Shown: in pieces, positions 16,377 to 26,198 of the stretch | How positions within the stretch are numbered: position 1 is the first letter of the stretch | Layout: every line of letters begins with the position of its first letter | Origin: Salibaculum griseiflavum | Lineage (GTDB): Bacteria > Pseudomonadota > Alphaproteobacteria > Rhodobacterales > Rhodobacteraceae | DNA length: 64,000 nucleotides | Direction of reading: 5' to 3' | Assembly: GCF_003129565.1 (NCBI RefSeq) | Contig: NZ_QETF01000002.1 | Location: forward strand, 186,001 to 250,000 | Notes under the pieces: generated by a model | Told to the model about the DNA's origin: nothing | The model's database searches: none | What the model saw: only the letters and a program-made list of their open reading frames with translations | Translations under genes and position numbers: made by a program

Positions 16377-18110
16377 TCAGCGCATCTCTTCCGCCGGGGT
16401 TACGCCAAGGATACCAAGACCGTGCGAAATGACAACGGAAACGGCCCGGATCAGGGCGATTTTCGCCTGTGTTGCCTCAGAATCACCCTCCTGGATGAAA
16501 CGCAGGCTCGTGTCGTCATTGCCCCGGTTCCACAGCGCATGGAGCTCCGAGGCCAGATCATAGAGATAGAAGGCCACCCGGTGCGGCTCGTGCGTGCGCG
16601 CGGCGATCTCGACCAGGCGCGGCCATTCAGCGAGCTTGGCGGCCAGCGCCAGCTCTGCCGGGTGGGTCAGTCCGGACAGGTCGGCGCCCGCCAGCGTGGC
16701 ATCCGACACGTCCACATCCGCCTTGCGCAGCACCGAATGCACCCGGGCATGGGCGTATTGCACGTAGAAGACCGGGTTGTCTTTCGACTGCTCCGTCACC
16801 TTGTCGAAATCGAAATCCAGCGGCGCGTCGTTCTTGCGCGTCAGCATGTGGAACCGCGTGACGTCCTTGCCCACTGCATCAACCACGTCACGCAAGGTGA
16901 CAAAGGTGCCCGCCCGCTTGGACATCTTGAACGGTTCGCCATTCTTGTAGAGCTTGACCAGCTGCGTCAGCTTGATGTCCAGCGGCACGGCATTGTCCGA
17001 CAGCGCGGCGACGGCGGCCTTCATGCGTTTGACATAGCCGCCATGATCCGCGCCGAATACATCAATCAACGCATCGAAGCCCCTGGAAACCTTGTCGAAA
17101 TGATAGGCGATGTCCGGGGCGAAATAGGTCCAGCTTCCGTCCGATTTCATGATCGGGCGGTCCACGTCATCGCCGTATTCGGTGGATTTGAACAGGGTCT
17201 GTTCGCGCGGCTCCCAATCCTCGGGCAGCTTGCCCTTGGGCGGCTCCAGCGTGCCTTTGTAGATCAGGCCCTTGCCGCGCAAATCCTCGATCGCGGCCTC
17301 GATCCGGCCCGTGCCGTAAAGCGACTTTTCCGAGTAGAACACGTCCATCGACACGCCCAGCGCGGCCAGGTCTTCACGGATCATCTGCATCATCCGTTCG
17401 GTGGCGAAATCACGCACCTCGTCCAGCCAGTCTTGTTCGCCCTTGTCGACAAACGCATCACCGACCTTGGCCTTGAGCGCCTCGCCCACCTCGATCAGGT
17501 AATCGCCGGGATAGGTTCCGTCCTCGAAGGCGACCTCCTGCCCGTGCGCTTCGAGGTAGCGCAGGTAAACCGACCGGGCCAGAACATCGACCTGGGCACC
17601 GCCATCGTTGATGTAGTATTCGCGCGTCACGTCATAGCCCGCGTAATCCAGAAGGCTGGCCAGCGCATCGCCGAAGACCGCGCCGCGGGTATGGCCCACA
17701 TGCAGCGGGCCGGTGGGATTGGCCGAAACATATTCGACGTTGATCTTCTGCCCCTGCCCCATGGCGGACCTGCCGTAGTCGGGGTCGGTCAGCGCCGCCT
17801 TGACGACGCCATGCCAGACCGTCGCGGCCAGGCGCATGTTCAGGAATCCCGGTCCGGCCACGTCCGCCGATGCAATCCGGTCATCCCCGGCCAGCTTCGT
17901 GGCGAGCGCCTCGGCGATGTCCCGGGGCTTCAACCCTGCCGGCTTGGCGAGCACCATCGCGGCATTGGTCGCCATGTCGCCATGTGCCGGGTCGCGCGGC
18001 GGCTCGACCGTCACGTTGGCGTAATCCAGACCGCCGGGCAGCTGCCCTTCGGCGGCCAGAACATCGAGACAGTCGATCACGAGCGACCGGATATCGGCGA
18101 ACAGGTTCAT
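16377..18110 (-). CDS. argS: Arginine--tRNA ligase
   Basis: A class I synthetase of 577 residues that charges tRNA-Arg. The HIGH motif appears as [11 protein letters not shown] (near residue 130-140) and the KMSKS counterpart as [11 protein letters not shown]. The N-terminal Add-1 domain and C-terminal helical anticodon domain ([15 protein letters not shown], then [15 protein letters not shown]) are both complete. It is followed by the SPOR gene 70 bp downstream. Confidence 0.97.
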   Translation of the reverse strand: MNLFADIRSLVIDCLDVLAAEGQLPGGLDYANVTVEPPRDPAHGDMATNAAMVLAKPAGLKPRDIAEALATKLAGDDRIASADVAGPGFLNMRLAATVWHGVVKAALTDPDYGRSAMGQGQKINVEYVSANPTGPLHVGHTRGAVFGDALASLLDYAGYDVTREYYINDGGAQVDVLARSVYLRYLEAHGQEVAFEDGTYPGDYLIEVGEALKAKVGDAFVDKGEQDWLDEVRDFATERMMQMIREDLAALGVSMDVFYSEKSLYGTGRIEAAIEDLRGKGLIYKGTLEPPKGKLPEDWEPREQTLFKSTEYGDDVDRPIMKSDGSWTYFAPDIAYHFDKVSRGFDALIDVFGADHGGYVKRMKAAVAALSDNAVPLDIKLTQLVKLYKNGEPFKMSKRAGTFVTLRDVVDAVGKDVTRFHMLTRKNDAPLDFDFDKVTEQSKDNPVFYVQYAHARVHSVLRKADVDVSDATLAGADLSGLTHPAELALAAKLAEWPRLVEIAARTHEPHRVAFYLYDLASELHALWNRGNDDTSLRFIQEGDSEATQAKIALIRAVSVVISHGLGILGVTPAEEMR

Positions 18111-18219
18111 TTGCGCGTCCCTTCAGGAAATCGAGTGCGGTTTAGCATTTGCGCGCGAGAGGTCAACGCGCAACGCGTGCATGCCCTGCCGGCCTTGAGG
18201 GCGACCGTCGGTGGCGGGA

Positions 18220-19395
18220 TCAGCTGCCATTGGTGAACTCCCCGGCGATGGACACCCGCCGCCCGGTCAGGTCCGCATGGGTCTTGAGCGCGAAGCGGTC
18301 GGTCATCCCGGCGATGTAATCGGCCACGATCCGCGCCAGCTGCGCCTCGTCCCCGGCCCGCGCCACGTCGCCCTGCCATTGCCGTGGCAGATGCCCGGGC
18401 GTAGACAGGAAGATCGGGAACAGTTCGTTGACCACCTCGGTCACCTGCGTGCGCATCTCGACCACGCTGGGGGCGCGATACATGCGGGTGAAAAGGAAGC
18501 TGCGGACCTGCTTGAGATCCGCCCAGAGCGCGGGCGAGAACCGCACCATCATGCGCCCCGCGCCGCGAATATCGGCGGCGGTTTGCGGGGCAAGGTCGTC
18601 CAGGTTCGCGCGGGTCGCCGCGATCACGTCCTCGACCAGAACGCCGAAGAACCGCCGCAGCGCCTCGTGCCGCCGCCTGTAAGGGTCCAAACCCGGATAG
18701 GCCGTGTCCACCTCGCGGAAGCAATCGCCGACGATGGGCAGCTCCATCAGGTCTTCGGTCGTGAACAGCTTGGCCCGCAACCCGTCATGGATGTCGTGGT
18801 TGTTATAGGCGATGTCATCGGACAGGGCCGCGATCTGCGCCTCGGCGCTGGCATGGCTGTGCAGCTCGAGGTCGTGACGGGCATCATACTCGGCCAGCGC
18901 CACGGGAACCGGGTCGCCCACCGGGCCGTTATGCTTGGCAATCCCTTCAAGGGTTTCCCATGCCAGGTTCAGCCCGTCCCATTCAGCATAGTGCCGTTCC
19001 AGCGAAGTGACGATGCGAATGGCCTGGGCATTGTGATCGAACCCGCCATAAGGCGCCATCAACGCGGCCAGCGCGTCCTCGCCGGTATGGCCGAAGGGGG
19101 TGTGGCCCAGGTCATGGGCCAGCGCCACCGCCTCGGTGAGCTCTTCATCCAGCCCGAAGCACTTGGCGATGGTCCGCGCCACCTGAGCCACCTCTATGGA
19201 ATGGGTCAGGCGGGTGCGGAAATAATCGCCTTCGTGCTCCACGAACACTTGCGTCTTGTGCTTGAGCCGCCGGAAGGCGCTGGAATGGATGATCCGGTCC
19301 CGGTCGCGCTGGAAAGGCGAGCGATGCGCGCTTTCCTCTTCCGCGAACAATCGGCCCCGGGTCGTGCCCGGATCACATGCAAACGGCGCTGCCAT
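18220..19395 (-). CDS. dgt: dGTP triphosphohydrolase (deoxyguanosinetriphosphate triphosphohydrolase-like)
   Basis: HD-domain enzyme that splits dNTPs to nucleoside and triphosphate, tuning the dNTP pool. The 391-residue product shows RDRIIHSSAFRRLKHKTQVF, then HSIEVAQVAR and HDLGHTPFGHTGEDAL, which supply the HD metal ligands, and a later SDDIAYNNHDIHDGL. ATG 19395 is preferred; the frame stays open to 19467 over the divergent Fe-S gene region. It heads the operon dgt-argS-SPOR-nagZ-scpAB. Confidence 0.93.
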   Translation of the reverse strand: MAAPFACDPGTTRGRLFAEEESAHRSPFQRDRDRIIHSSAFRRLKHKTQVFVEHEGDYFRTRLTHSIEVAQVARTIAKCFGLDEELTEAVALAHDLGHTPFGHTGEDALAALMAPYGGFDHNAQAIRIVTSLERHYAEWDGLNLAWETLEGIAKHNGPVGDPVPVALAEYDARHDLELHSHASAEAQIAALSDDIAYNNHDIHDGLRAKLFTTEDLMELPIVGDCFREVDTAYPGLDPYRRRHEALRRFFGVLVEDVIAATRANLDDLAPQTAADIRGAGRMMVRFSPALWADLKQVRSFLFTRMYRAPSVVEMRTQVTEVVNELFPIFLSTPGHLPRQWQGDVARAGDEAQLARIVADYIAGMTDRFALKTHADLTGRRVSIAGEFTNGS

Positions 19396-19493
19396 CGCCC
19401 TGCTCCCATCTTCGATTTCGTCGGGCGACCTGCCTTGTCGCCCCTGCCTGTGCCCCCTATATTCCACCTGAACGCAAATCGACAGGGCCGACC

Positions 19494-19820
19494 ATGCTGA
19501 CCGTTCCTCCCAAAGTGACCGACCGCGCCTTCGACCGGCTGGCCGAGATCGGCGCCGCCGACCAGGGCAAGGCCCTGCGGGTGGGCGTCAAGGGTGGCGG
19601 CTGTTCGGGCTTCGAATACGAGATCGACCTCGACGATCCGGGTGCCGATGACCTTGTGCTAGAAGGCAAGGGCCAGAAGGTCGTGGTCGACAGCGTGTCC
19701 CTGCCCTTCCTTGCCGATGCGACCATCGACTTCTCCGAGGAGCTGATCGGGGCGCGCTTCGTGATCGACAATCCCAATGCCACCAGCAGCTGCGGCTGCG
19801 GCACCTCCTTCTCGATCTGA
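19494..19820 (+). CDS. HesB/IscA/ErpA-type iron-sulfur cluster insertion protein
   Basis: A-type carrier that delivers Fe-S clusters to apo-enzymes. The 108-residue protein has the three invariant cysteines: Cys37 in GGGCSGFEY, and Cys100 and Cys102 in SSCGCGTSF. ATG 19494 gives MLTVPPKVTDRAFDRL. It is divergent from dgt. Whether it is the ErpA or IscA paralogue cannot be told from this window, since no isc/suf genes are near. Confidence 0.92.
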   Translation: MLTVPPKVTDRAFDRLAEIGAADQGKALRVGVKGGGCSGFEYEIDLDDPGADDLVLEGKGQKVVVDSVSLPFLADATIDFSEELIGARFVIDNPNATSSCGCGTSFSI

Positions 19821-19884
19821 GCGCCGCATCTCCGCGCCGGGGCAGGTCATGAGCCACAGCGGCCGTTTTCCCGCCAACGCGCCC

Positions 19885-19906
19885 CTTCATCTTGGCAAAT
19901 AAACTC
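19885..19906 (+). repeat. Degenerate remnant of the dispersed repeat lead-in
   Basis: CTTCATCTTGGCAAATAAAC matches the lead-in of the four full repeat copies (CATCTTGCC-AAA-TACTC) with a few changes. It is followed by a GC-rich stretch without the regular hairpins. It lies 65 bp after the Fe-S gene stop, the usual position for this repeat. Confidence 0.5.
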
Positions 19907-19973
19907 GAATCCGGCCCTCGGCCCTTGCCCCGCCCCCGGGCATGGGCGAAAACGCTGCAAAGGAGGGCCGCCC

Positions 19974-20774
19974 ATGAAGATCGCCACTTTCAACATCAAC
20001 GGGGTCAAGGCCCGGATCGGGGCGCTGACCGACTGGCTGAGCGAAAGCCAGCCCGACGTGGCGCTCTTGCAGGAGATCAAGTCGGTCGATGAAAACTTCC
20101 CGCGCGAGGTCTTCGAGGACATGGGCTACAATGTCGAAACCCACGGCCAAAAGGGCTTCAACGGGGTCGCCATCCTGTCGAAATACCCGCTTGAGGACGT
20201 GACACGCGGCCTGCCCGGCGGCGAAGGCACGGGCCGTGACGGGGCCGATGATGAGGAAGCCCGCTACATCGAGGCCACGGTCGTGGGCGACCGGGCCGTT
20301 CGGCTCTGCGGGCTGTACCTGCCCAATGGCAACCCCGCGCCGGGCCCGAAATTCGACTACAAGCTGCGCTGGATGGAGCGCCTCGAGGCGCGCGCGCAAG
20401 AGCTTCTGGAGGCCGAGGAACCGGCCCTCATGGCCGGCGACTACAACATCATCCCGCAGGAAGAGGACGCCGCCCGCCCCGATGCCTGGCGCGATGACGC
20501 ACTGTTTCGTCCCGAAGCGCGCGCGGCCTTTCGCAAGATCCTCAATCTGGGCTTCACCGAGGCCTTCCGCGCCCGCACCCTCGGGCCGGGCCACTATACC
20601 TTCTGGGATTACCAGGCCGGGGCCTGGAACCGGAATGACGGCATCCGCATCGACCATTTCCTGCTGACCCCGCAATGCGCCGACCTGCTGCGCGATTGCT
20701 GGATCGAAGCCGAGGTTCGGGGGCGCGAGAAACCCTCGGATCACGTGCCCGTCTGGGTCGACTTGGCCGCCTGA
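19974..20774 (+). CDS. xthA: Exodeoxyribonuclease III (XthA)
   Basis: AP endonuclease and 3'-5' exonuclease in base excision repair. The 266-residue protein shows MKIATFNINGVKAR, the metal ligand Glu34 in LLQEIKSVDE, GDYNIIPQEEDA, and the C-terminal IDHFLL and KPSDHVPVWVDL with catalytic Asp/His. AGGAGGG lies just before the ATG. Exo III-specific spacing supports this over an endonuclease/phosphatase relative. Confidence 0.95.
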   Translation: MKIATFNINGVKARIGALTDWLSESQPDVALLQEIKSVDENFPREVFEDMGYNVETHGQKGFNGVAILSKYPLEDVTRGLPGGEGTGRDGADDEEARYIEATVVGDRAVRLCGLYLPNGNPAPGPKFDYKLRWMERLEARAQELLEAEEPALMAGDYNIIPQEEDAARPDAWRDDALFRPEARAAFRKILNLGFTEAFRARTLGPGHYTFWDYQAGAWNRNDGIRIDHFLLTPQCADLLRDCWIEAEVRGREKPSDHVPVWVDLAA

Positions 20775-20857
20775 GGCGGGGTTTCGGCCCCCGCGCCTTA
20801 CAACACCATTGAACCGAAGGCCGATGCGGCCTATACGCCGCGTCGCAGCGAACAGGG

Positions 20858-20879
20858 ATTCCGGGTCCGCACCCGGAAT
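20858..20879. repeat. Perfect inverted repeat upstream of sulP
   Basis: ATTCCGGGT (20858-20866) and ACCCGGAAT (20871-20879) form a 9-bp stem with loop CCGC. No T-tract follows, so it is not a standard terminator. It lies 94 bp before the sulP ATG. Confidence 0.6.
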
Positions 20880-20972
20880 GGCTCTTCCGGCCGCCTATCC
20901 GCCGGACAACCGATTTCAGACCCGGTCTGACCCAAGACCGCGCCCGGCGCGGCCCAAGGAAATTCTTACGAC

Positions 20973-22463
20973 ATGATGTCCCTTTCCGCCTATCGGCATG
21001 AATGGTTTCATAATATCCGCGGCGACGTTCTGTCCGGCCTCGTCGTGGCCCTGGCCCTGATCCCCGAGGCCATCGCCTTTTCGATCATCGCGGGCGTCGA
21101 CCCGAAGGTCGGGCTTTATGCCAGTTTCTCGATCGCCGTGATCACCGCGATCACCGGCGGCCGTCCCGGCATGATCTCGGCGGCCACCGCCGCCACGGCG
21201 GTCCTGATGGTGACGCTGGTCAAGGATCACGGCCTGCAATACCTGCTCGCGGCAACGGTTCTGGCCGGCCTCTTGCAGATCGTGGCGGGCTTCTTGCGGT
21301 TGGGCTATGTCATGCGCTTCGTGTCGCGTTCGGTGATGACCGGCTTCGTCAACGCGCTGGCCATCCTGATCTTCATGGCGCAACTGCCGGAACTGGACCC
21401 GCGCGCCGTGCCGCCGCTGACCTATGCACTTGTCGCTGCGGGGCTGGCGATCATCTACCTGTTCCCACGCCTGACCACCGCCGTCCCCTCGCCGCTTGTC
21501 ACCATCATCGTGCTGACCATCCTGACGGTCGCCATGGGCTGGGACGTGCGCACGGTGGGCGATATGGGGCAATTGCCCGATACCCTGCCCGTCTTCCTGA
21601 TCCCCGACATTCCGCTGAATTTCGAGACGTTGCAGATCATCTTCCCTTACGCACTGGCGGTGGCCGTGGTGGGCCTGCTGGAAAGCCTGATGACCCAGCA
21701 GATCGTGGACGATCTGACCGACACCAATTCCAACCGCAACCAGGAATGCATCGGCCAGGGCCTTGCCAATACCGCGACCGGCTTCATTGGCGGCATGGCA
21801 GGTTGCGCGATGATCGGCCAGTCCATCATCAACGTGAAATCGGGCGGCCGCGGGCGGCTGTCGAGCTTCGTGGCCGGTGTGGTCCTGCTGATCCTCGTCG
21901 TCGGGCTGGGCGATATCGTCGGCATCATTCCCATGGCCGCCCTTGTGGCGATCATGATCATGGTTTCGATCGGCACGTTCAGCTGGTCCTCGATCAAGAA
22001 CCTGCGTGACCATCCCCGGTCCTCCTCGATCGTCATGCTGGCGACGGTCTTCTTCGTGATCTACACCCATAACCTTGCCATCGGGGTGCTGGTCGGCGTG
22101 CTTCTGTCGGGCATCTTCTTTGCCTGGAAGATCGCCCAGCTGTTCCGCGTGCGCTCCGAGATCACGCCGGACGGCACCCACCGGACCTATTTCGTCGAGG
22201 GGCAGCTGTTCTTTGCCTCCTCCGAGGACTTCATGAAGGCGTTCGACTTCAAGGAAGCGCCCGACAAGGTCACCATTGATGTCAGCCGCGCCCATATCTG
22301 GGACATTTCCTCGGTTGCGGCGCTGGACATGGCCGTGCTCAAGTTCCGCCGCGAGGGCGCCGAGGTCGAGCTGATCGGCATGAACGAGGCGTCCGAAACC
22401 ATCGTCGATAGGCTGGCCGTGCATGACAAGCCCGGCGCCATGGAAGACCTGCTGGGCCATTGA
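20973..22463 (+). CDS. SulP family inorganic anion transporter with STAS domain
   Basis: A 496-residue inner-membrane permease. The N-terminus ([20 protein letters not shown]) is the SulP signature, followed by about 10-14 hydrophobic segments to about 390. A STAS domain occupies about 405-490 ([21 protein letters not shown]), the usual cytoplasmic regulator. SulP members carry sulfate, bicarbonate or other anions; the substrate is not readable. AAGGA at 20956 supports ATG 20973. It is followed 11 bp later by a universal stress protein, so the two probably share a transcript. Confidence 0.92.
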   Translation: MMSLSAYRHEWFHNIRGDVLSGLVVALALIPEAIAFSIIAGVDPKVGLYASFSIAVITAITGGRPGMISAATAATAVLMVTLVKDHGLQYLLAATVLAGLLQIVAGFLRLGYVMRFVSRSVMTGFVNALAILIFMAQLPELDPRAVPPLTYALVAAGLAIIYLFPRLTTAVPSPLVTIIVLTILTVAMGWDVRTVGDMGQLPDTLPVFLIPDIPLNFETLQIIFPYALAVAVVGLLESLMTQQIVDDLTDTNSNRNQECIGQGLANTATGFIGGMAGCAMIGQSIINVKSGGRGRLSSFVAGVVLLILVVGLGDIVGIIPMAALVAIMIMVSIGTFSWSSIKNLRDHPRSSSIVMLATVFFVIYTHNLAIGVLVGVLLSGIFFAWKIAQLFRVRSEITPDGTHRTYFVEGQLFFASSEDFMKAFDFKEAPDKVTIDVSRAHIWDISSVAALDMAVLKFRREGAEVELIGMNEASETIVDRLAVHDKPGAMEDLLGH

Positions 22464-22474
22464 GGAGAGACAAG

Positions 22475-23332
22475 ATGACCACCAACACGCTGATCGCCCT
22501 CGTCGATGGCTCCGCCTATTCCGAAAGTGTCTGCCACCACGCGGCATGGATCGCGGGCCGGACCGGCTTCAAGGTCAAGGTCTACCACGTCATGGGCCGC
22601 CGGGACGCCCCCGAGAAACAGGACCTGAGCGGCGCCATCCGCCTTGGCGCCCGGTCGCGCCTTCTGGAGCAGCTGTCAGAGCTGGATGCAGAACGCGCCA
22701 AGCTGGCCCATGAACACGGCCGCGCCATCCTCGAAGACGCAAAGGCGATCATCGAGGGCGACGGCGACATCACCGTCGAAACCCGCCTGCGCCAGGGCGA
22801 CCTTGTCGACACGATCACCGCCAAGGAAGACACCGGCGACATGATCGTGATCGGCAAGCGCGGCGAAGCGGCGGGCGTGGCGATGGAGCATCTTGGCTCC
22901 AACCTCGAACGGATCGTGCGCGCCAGCCACCGCCCGGTCTTCGTGGCCAACCGTGCCTTCCAGACCCCCAGGAAAGTGCTGGTGGCCTTCGATGGCGGGG
23001 CCTCGTCCCTCAAGGCGGTGGACTACATCGCCCGCAGCCCGCTTTTCGCAGGTCTGCATGTGACGCTCGTCTTTGCCGGAAACCCCAATGCCCAGGTGGA
23101 CAAGGCGCTGGAGGACGCGTCGGCCACCCTGCGCGCGGGCGGGTTCGAGGCCGACACGAAGACCATGCCCGGCGAACCGGAAAAAGTGCTGGCCGATATG
23201 ACGGAAAACGAAGGCTATGACCTGCTGGTCATGGGCGCCTATGGCCACAGCCGCGTCCGGTCGCTGCTGATCGGCTCGACCACGACGGAAATGCTGCGGT
23301 CGTGCAAGGTGCCGGTTGTGCTGATGCGTTGA
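22475..23332 (+). CDS. Tandem-domain universal stress protein
   Basis: A 285-residue cytoplasmic protein with two UspA folds, about 1-150 and 165-285. The second carries the ATP-binding loop G-2x-G-9x-GS exactly (GAYGHSRVRSLLIGST). The first has a near version with one extra residue (GKRGEAAGVAMEHLGS). GAGGAGAGA just before ATG 22475 decides the start. Coupled to the SulP gene, it may sense nucleotide or stress state for the transporter; that is inference. Confidence 0.9.
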   Translation: MTTNTLIALVDGSAYSESVCHHAAWIAGRTGFKVKVYHVMGRRDAPEKQDLSGAIRLGARSRLLEQLSELDAERAKLAHEHGRAILEDAKAIIEGDGDITVETRLRQGDLVDTITAKEDTGDMIVIGKRGEAAGVAMEHLGSNLERIVRASHRPVFVANRAFQTPRKVLVAFDGGASSLKAVDYIARSPLFAGLHVTLVFAGNPNAQVDKALEDASATLRAGGFEADTKTMPGEPEKVLADMTENEGYDLLVMGAYGHSRVRSLLIGSTTTEMLRSCKVPVVLMR

Positions 23333-23347
23333 CCGGGGCGCGGGGCA

Positions 23348-24532
23348 TCAGCCCTGCGTCACGTCGTGATCGTAAAGCCAGTTCAACCGGTCCAGGTAGG
23401 CCCCGGGTGCCAGCGCCCCAATCCCGCGCAGCCCCATATGCGCCACGCGGCGCGGCAGACCGCCCAAATGATATTTCACGGCGTTGCCATTGGCGGTGGA
23501 GATCGCCCGCTGGACCCGGTCACGCCGCATCTGCTGGTAACGCGGCAGGGCCTCGGCGATCTCTGCCCCGTCGCAACAGGCCGCCAGCACCCAGGCATCC
23601 TCGAAGGCCAGGTTCGCGCCCTGCGCGAGGAAGGGCAGCGTCGGATGGGCGGCATCCCCCAGGATCGCGATGTTGTCCTTGTGCCAATGGCCTGCCACCG
23701 GGTGCCGGAACAGCCCCCAAAGCCCGACGGCCTCGACCTTGTCCAGAAGCCCGGTCAGCCGCCCCGACAGGCCCCGGAAGGCATGGCGCAGGTTGCCGGG
23801 GTCGTCATGGATGTTCCAGCCTTCCTTGGCCCATTGCTGGCGTTCCTGCACCGCGACGATGTTCAGCCGCCCGCCGGGCAGCGGATAGGTCACGGCGTGT
23901 TGTTTGGGCGCCATCCAGACCCGGGCCACGGGCGCGGCATCGGGATGGTCGATCACCGCACGCCACGCCACCTGCCCGGTGAAGAACGGCGCGTCCTCGC
24001 CATTGAGCATCGGCCGCAGCACGGAACGGATACCGTCGCCGCCCACCACGAGGTCGGCCTCGGGCATCGTACCGGGCGTGACCTCGGCCCCGGTATGGAC
24101 GGCGACACCGGCGTCGCGGCAGGCCGTCAACAGAATGTCGATGAGGTCGGCCCTGTGGAAAAAGCGATAGTCCGGTCCGGGCCGTTGGGTCAGGTCGAAC
24201 CGCGTCAGGCGACGGCCCGCGACCGCATCCATCGGCTCGACGGCCTCGGCGGCGATGGATCGCGCGGCGGCCGCATCCTCTAGACCCAGTGCGGCCAGAA
24301 CCCGCGCCCCATTGGGCGAGACCTGAATGCCCGCGCCAACCTCGGTGATCGCGGGGGCGCGTTCGAACACCTCGACCGTGGCCCCACCCCGGGCAAAGGC
24401 CAGCGCGGCGGCCAGACCGCCCAGCCCGCCCCCCACAACGGCAACGCGGCGGCCCCGGTTGAGGCCGCCGCGTGATGTCTTGCCGGATTCTGCCACGTCA
24501 GTCGTCCCGATGGACCTTTTCGCGGCGTTCAT
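23348..24532 (-). CDS. FAD-dependent monooxygenase (salicylate hydroxylase-like)
   Basis: A 394-residue class A flavoprotein hydroxylase. The FAD-binding GGGLGGLAAALAFARGG begins near residue 33. DLVVGGDGIRSVLRP carries the DG motif, and GDAAHPTLPFLAQGANLAFED is the second FAD motif. Such enzymes hydroxylate aromatic rings with NAD(P)H and O2. The start is debatable: ATG 24532 has AGGA in place but overlaps dksA by 35 bp, whereas GTG 24496 would follow the dksA stop. It is downstream of dksA on the same strand and may be read from it. The substrate is unknown. Confidence 0.88.
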   Translation of the reverse strand: MNAAKRSIGTTDVAESGKTSRGGLNRGRRVAVVGGGLGGLAAALAFARGGATVEVFERAPAITEVGAGIQVSPNGARVLAALGLEDAAAARSIAAEAVEPMDAVAGRRLTRFDLTQRPGPDYRFFHRADLIDILLTACRDAGVAVHTGAEVTPGTMPEADLVVGGDGIRSVLRPMLNGEDAPFFTGQVAWRAVIDHPDAAPVARVWMAPKQHAVTYPLPGGRLNIVAVQERQQWAKEGWNIHDDPGNLRHAFRGLSGRLTGLLDKVEAVGLWGLFRHPVAGHWHKDNIAILGDAAHPTLPFLAQGANLAFEDAWVLAACCDGAEIAEALPRYQQMRRDRVQRAISTANGNAVKYHLGGLPRRVAHMGLRGIGALAPGAYLDRLNWLYDHDVTQG

Positions 24533-24920
24533 GGCGTTCCTGCGCCTCGAGGCTCATGGTCGCGATGGGCCGCGCATCCAGCCGCTTGAGGCTGATCGGT
24601 TCGCCGGTGATTTCGCAATAGCCGTATTCGCCTTCCTCGATGCGGCGCAGGGCGCTGTCGATCTTGGCAACCAGCTTGCGCTGGCGATCCCGGGTGCGCA
24701 ATTCAAGGGCGCGGTCGGTTTCCTCGCTGGCGCGATCGGCAATGTCGGGAATGTTGCGGGTGCTGTCCTTCATGCCTTCGATCGTGTCGCGGCTGTCCTC
24801 GAGGATCTCGGCCTTCCACTCGATCAGCTTGCGCCGAAAGTACTCCAGCTGGCGGTCGTTCATGAAGGGTTCATCTTCGGCCGGCTTGTAATCCTCCGGC
24901 AGGAAAACTTCTGCTTTCAT
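24498..24920 (-). CDS. dksA: RNA polymerase-binding transcription factor DksA, one-cysteine type
   Basis: DksA enters the RNA polymerase secondary channel and, with ppGpp, adjusts rRNA and amino-acid promoters. The 140-residue product has the long coiled coil (about 20-95) with acidic tip residues (DIADRASEETDRALELRTRD). The zinc-finger region is degenerate: YGYCEITGEPISLKRLDARPIATMSL keeps one Cys where canonical DksA has four. A functional Rhodobacter sphaeroides DksA with the same lack of cysteines is known, so this is not a defect. ATG 24920 follows GGGAGACACG. Confidence 0.93.
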   Translation of the reverse strand: MKAEVFLPEDYKPAEDEPFMNDRQLEYFRRKLIEWKAEILEDSRDTIEGMKDSTRNIPDIADRASEETDRALELRTRDRQRKLVAKIDSALRRIEEGEYGYCEITGEPISLKRLDARPIATMSLEAQERHERREKVHRDD

Positions 24921-25124
24921 CGTGTCTCCCCTGGAAAGGACGGGCGCCGAAGCGTCGAAATCATGTGACAATGTCCGGCCTCCTTTGAGGGCGTCTTTAC
25001 TCCCATCACGGGACGCTGTCACCCCCTGATCTCGGCCAATTCATCGCGGCTTGAAGGCGCCGCGCGACCTGATACCGTTACCATTCCGTCCCTGTTCACG
25101 AATTGCGCGAAAGGCCAGAAAAAC

Positions 25125-25964
25125 ATGCATTTCCAAGGCACCGATTCCTATGTCGCCACCGAGGACCTGACGATGGCGGTGAATGCTGCCATCGCGCTGG
25201 AACGGCCGCTGCTGGTCAAGGGCGAACCGGGCACCGGCAAGACCGAGCTGGCTCGCCAGGTTTCCGCGGCGCTGGGACTGCCGATGATCGAATGGCATAT
25301 CAAGTCCACGACCAAGGCGCAGCAAGGCCTTTACGAATACGATGCGGTCAGCCGGCTGCGCGACAGCCAACTGGGTGACGAGCGCGTGCACGACGTGGCC
25401 AACTATATCAAGCGCGGCAAATTGTGGGAGGCCTTCGAGGCCGACGGCAAAACCGTTTTGCTGATCGACGAAATCGACAAGGCCGATATCGAGTTTCCGA
25501 ACGACCTTTTGCAGGAAATCGACCGGATGGAATTCCACGTCTACGAAACCGGCCAGACCGTCCGCGCGAAACAGCGCCCGATCGTCATCATCACTTCGAA
25601 CAACGAAAAAGAGCTGCCCGACGCCTTCCTGCGGCGCTGTTTCTTCCATTACATCCGTTTCCCGGACATGGAGACCCTCAAGCAGATCGTCGAGGTGCAT
25701 CACCCCGGCATCAAGGAGGCGCTTCTGACCACGGCGCTGACGCAATTCTACGAGATCCGCGACCAGGCCGGGCTGAAAAAGAAACCCTCGACCTCGGAAG
25801 TGCTCGACTGGCTGAAACTGCTCTTGGCCGAGGATCTGGACCCGGCGGATTTGAAACGCGACGGGGCCGATGCCCTGCCCAAGCTGCACGGCGCGCTTCT
25901 GAAGAACGAACAGGACGTGCACCTGTTCGAACGGCTGGCCTTCATGGCCCGGTCGGGCCGCTAG
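25125..25964 (+). CDS. MoxR family AAA+ ATPase
   Basis: A 279-residue AAA+ protein. Walker A is GEPGTGKT (33-40), Walker B is VLLIDEIDKAD, and sensor 1 is IVIITSNNEKELPDAFLRRC. MoxR ATPases act as chaperones that mature protein complexes and metal cofactors, nearly always with a partner VWA protein. Here the partner (CoxE-type, 28220-29407) is about 2.2 kb downstream with three genes between, all on the same strand. The 234-bp gap after this gene holds two perfect palindromes. Confidence 0.93.
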   Translation: MHFQGTDSYVATEDLTMAVNAAIALERPLLVKGEPGTGKTELARQVSAALGLPMIEWHIKSTTKAQQGLYEYDAVSRLRDSQLGDERVHDVANYIKRGKLWEAFEADGKTVLLIDEIDKADIEFPNDLLQEIDRMEFHVYETGQTVRAKQRPIVIITSNNEKELPDAFLRRCFFHYIRFPDMETLKQIVEVHHPGIKEALLTTALTQFYEIRDQAGLKKKPSTSEVLDWLKLLLAEDLDPADLKRDGADALPKLHGALLKNEQDVHLFERLAFMARSGR

Positions 25965-25981
25965 TCGGAATTGCCCATATC

Positions 25982-26008
25982 TAGTGGCCCCGCGAAACCG
26001 GGCCACTA
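25982..26008. repeat. Perfect 9-bp inverted repeat after moxR
   Basis: TAGTGGCCC (25982-25990) and GGGCCACTA (26000-26008) enclose a 9-nt loop. It starts 17 bp after the moxR stop. It could be a terminator or mRNA-stabilising hairpin; no T-run follows. Confidence 0.6.
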
Positions 26009-26033
26009 ACCCGTTGAGTCTTTTGAATCACAC

Positions 26034-26049
26034 TCGGGATCGATCCCGA
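26034..26049. repeat. 16-bp perfect palindrome in the moxR-GNAT gap
   Basis: TCGGGATCGATCCCGA has no spacer and is continuous dyad symmetry, as expected for an operator rather than a hairpin terminator. It lies 150-165 bp before the GNAT start. No known consensus is recognised. Confidence 0.5.
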
Positions 26050-26198
26050 TGATTCCGGCGATTTCCGGTCGCTCGGAGGGTCTGTCCTGCGGTCTAAATG
26101 GACGGGCCGCTACGGGGGTCGTCGAATTTCCTTAATTCGCCCCCAATGGGGCCGCAGTCCGCTGGCAGGTCGGCACTGTGACATCAAGGAGAGCAGGT

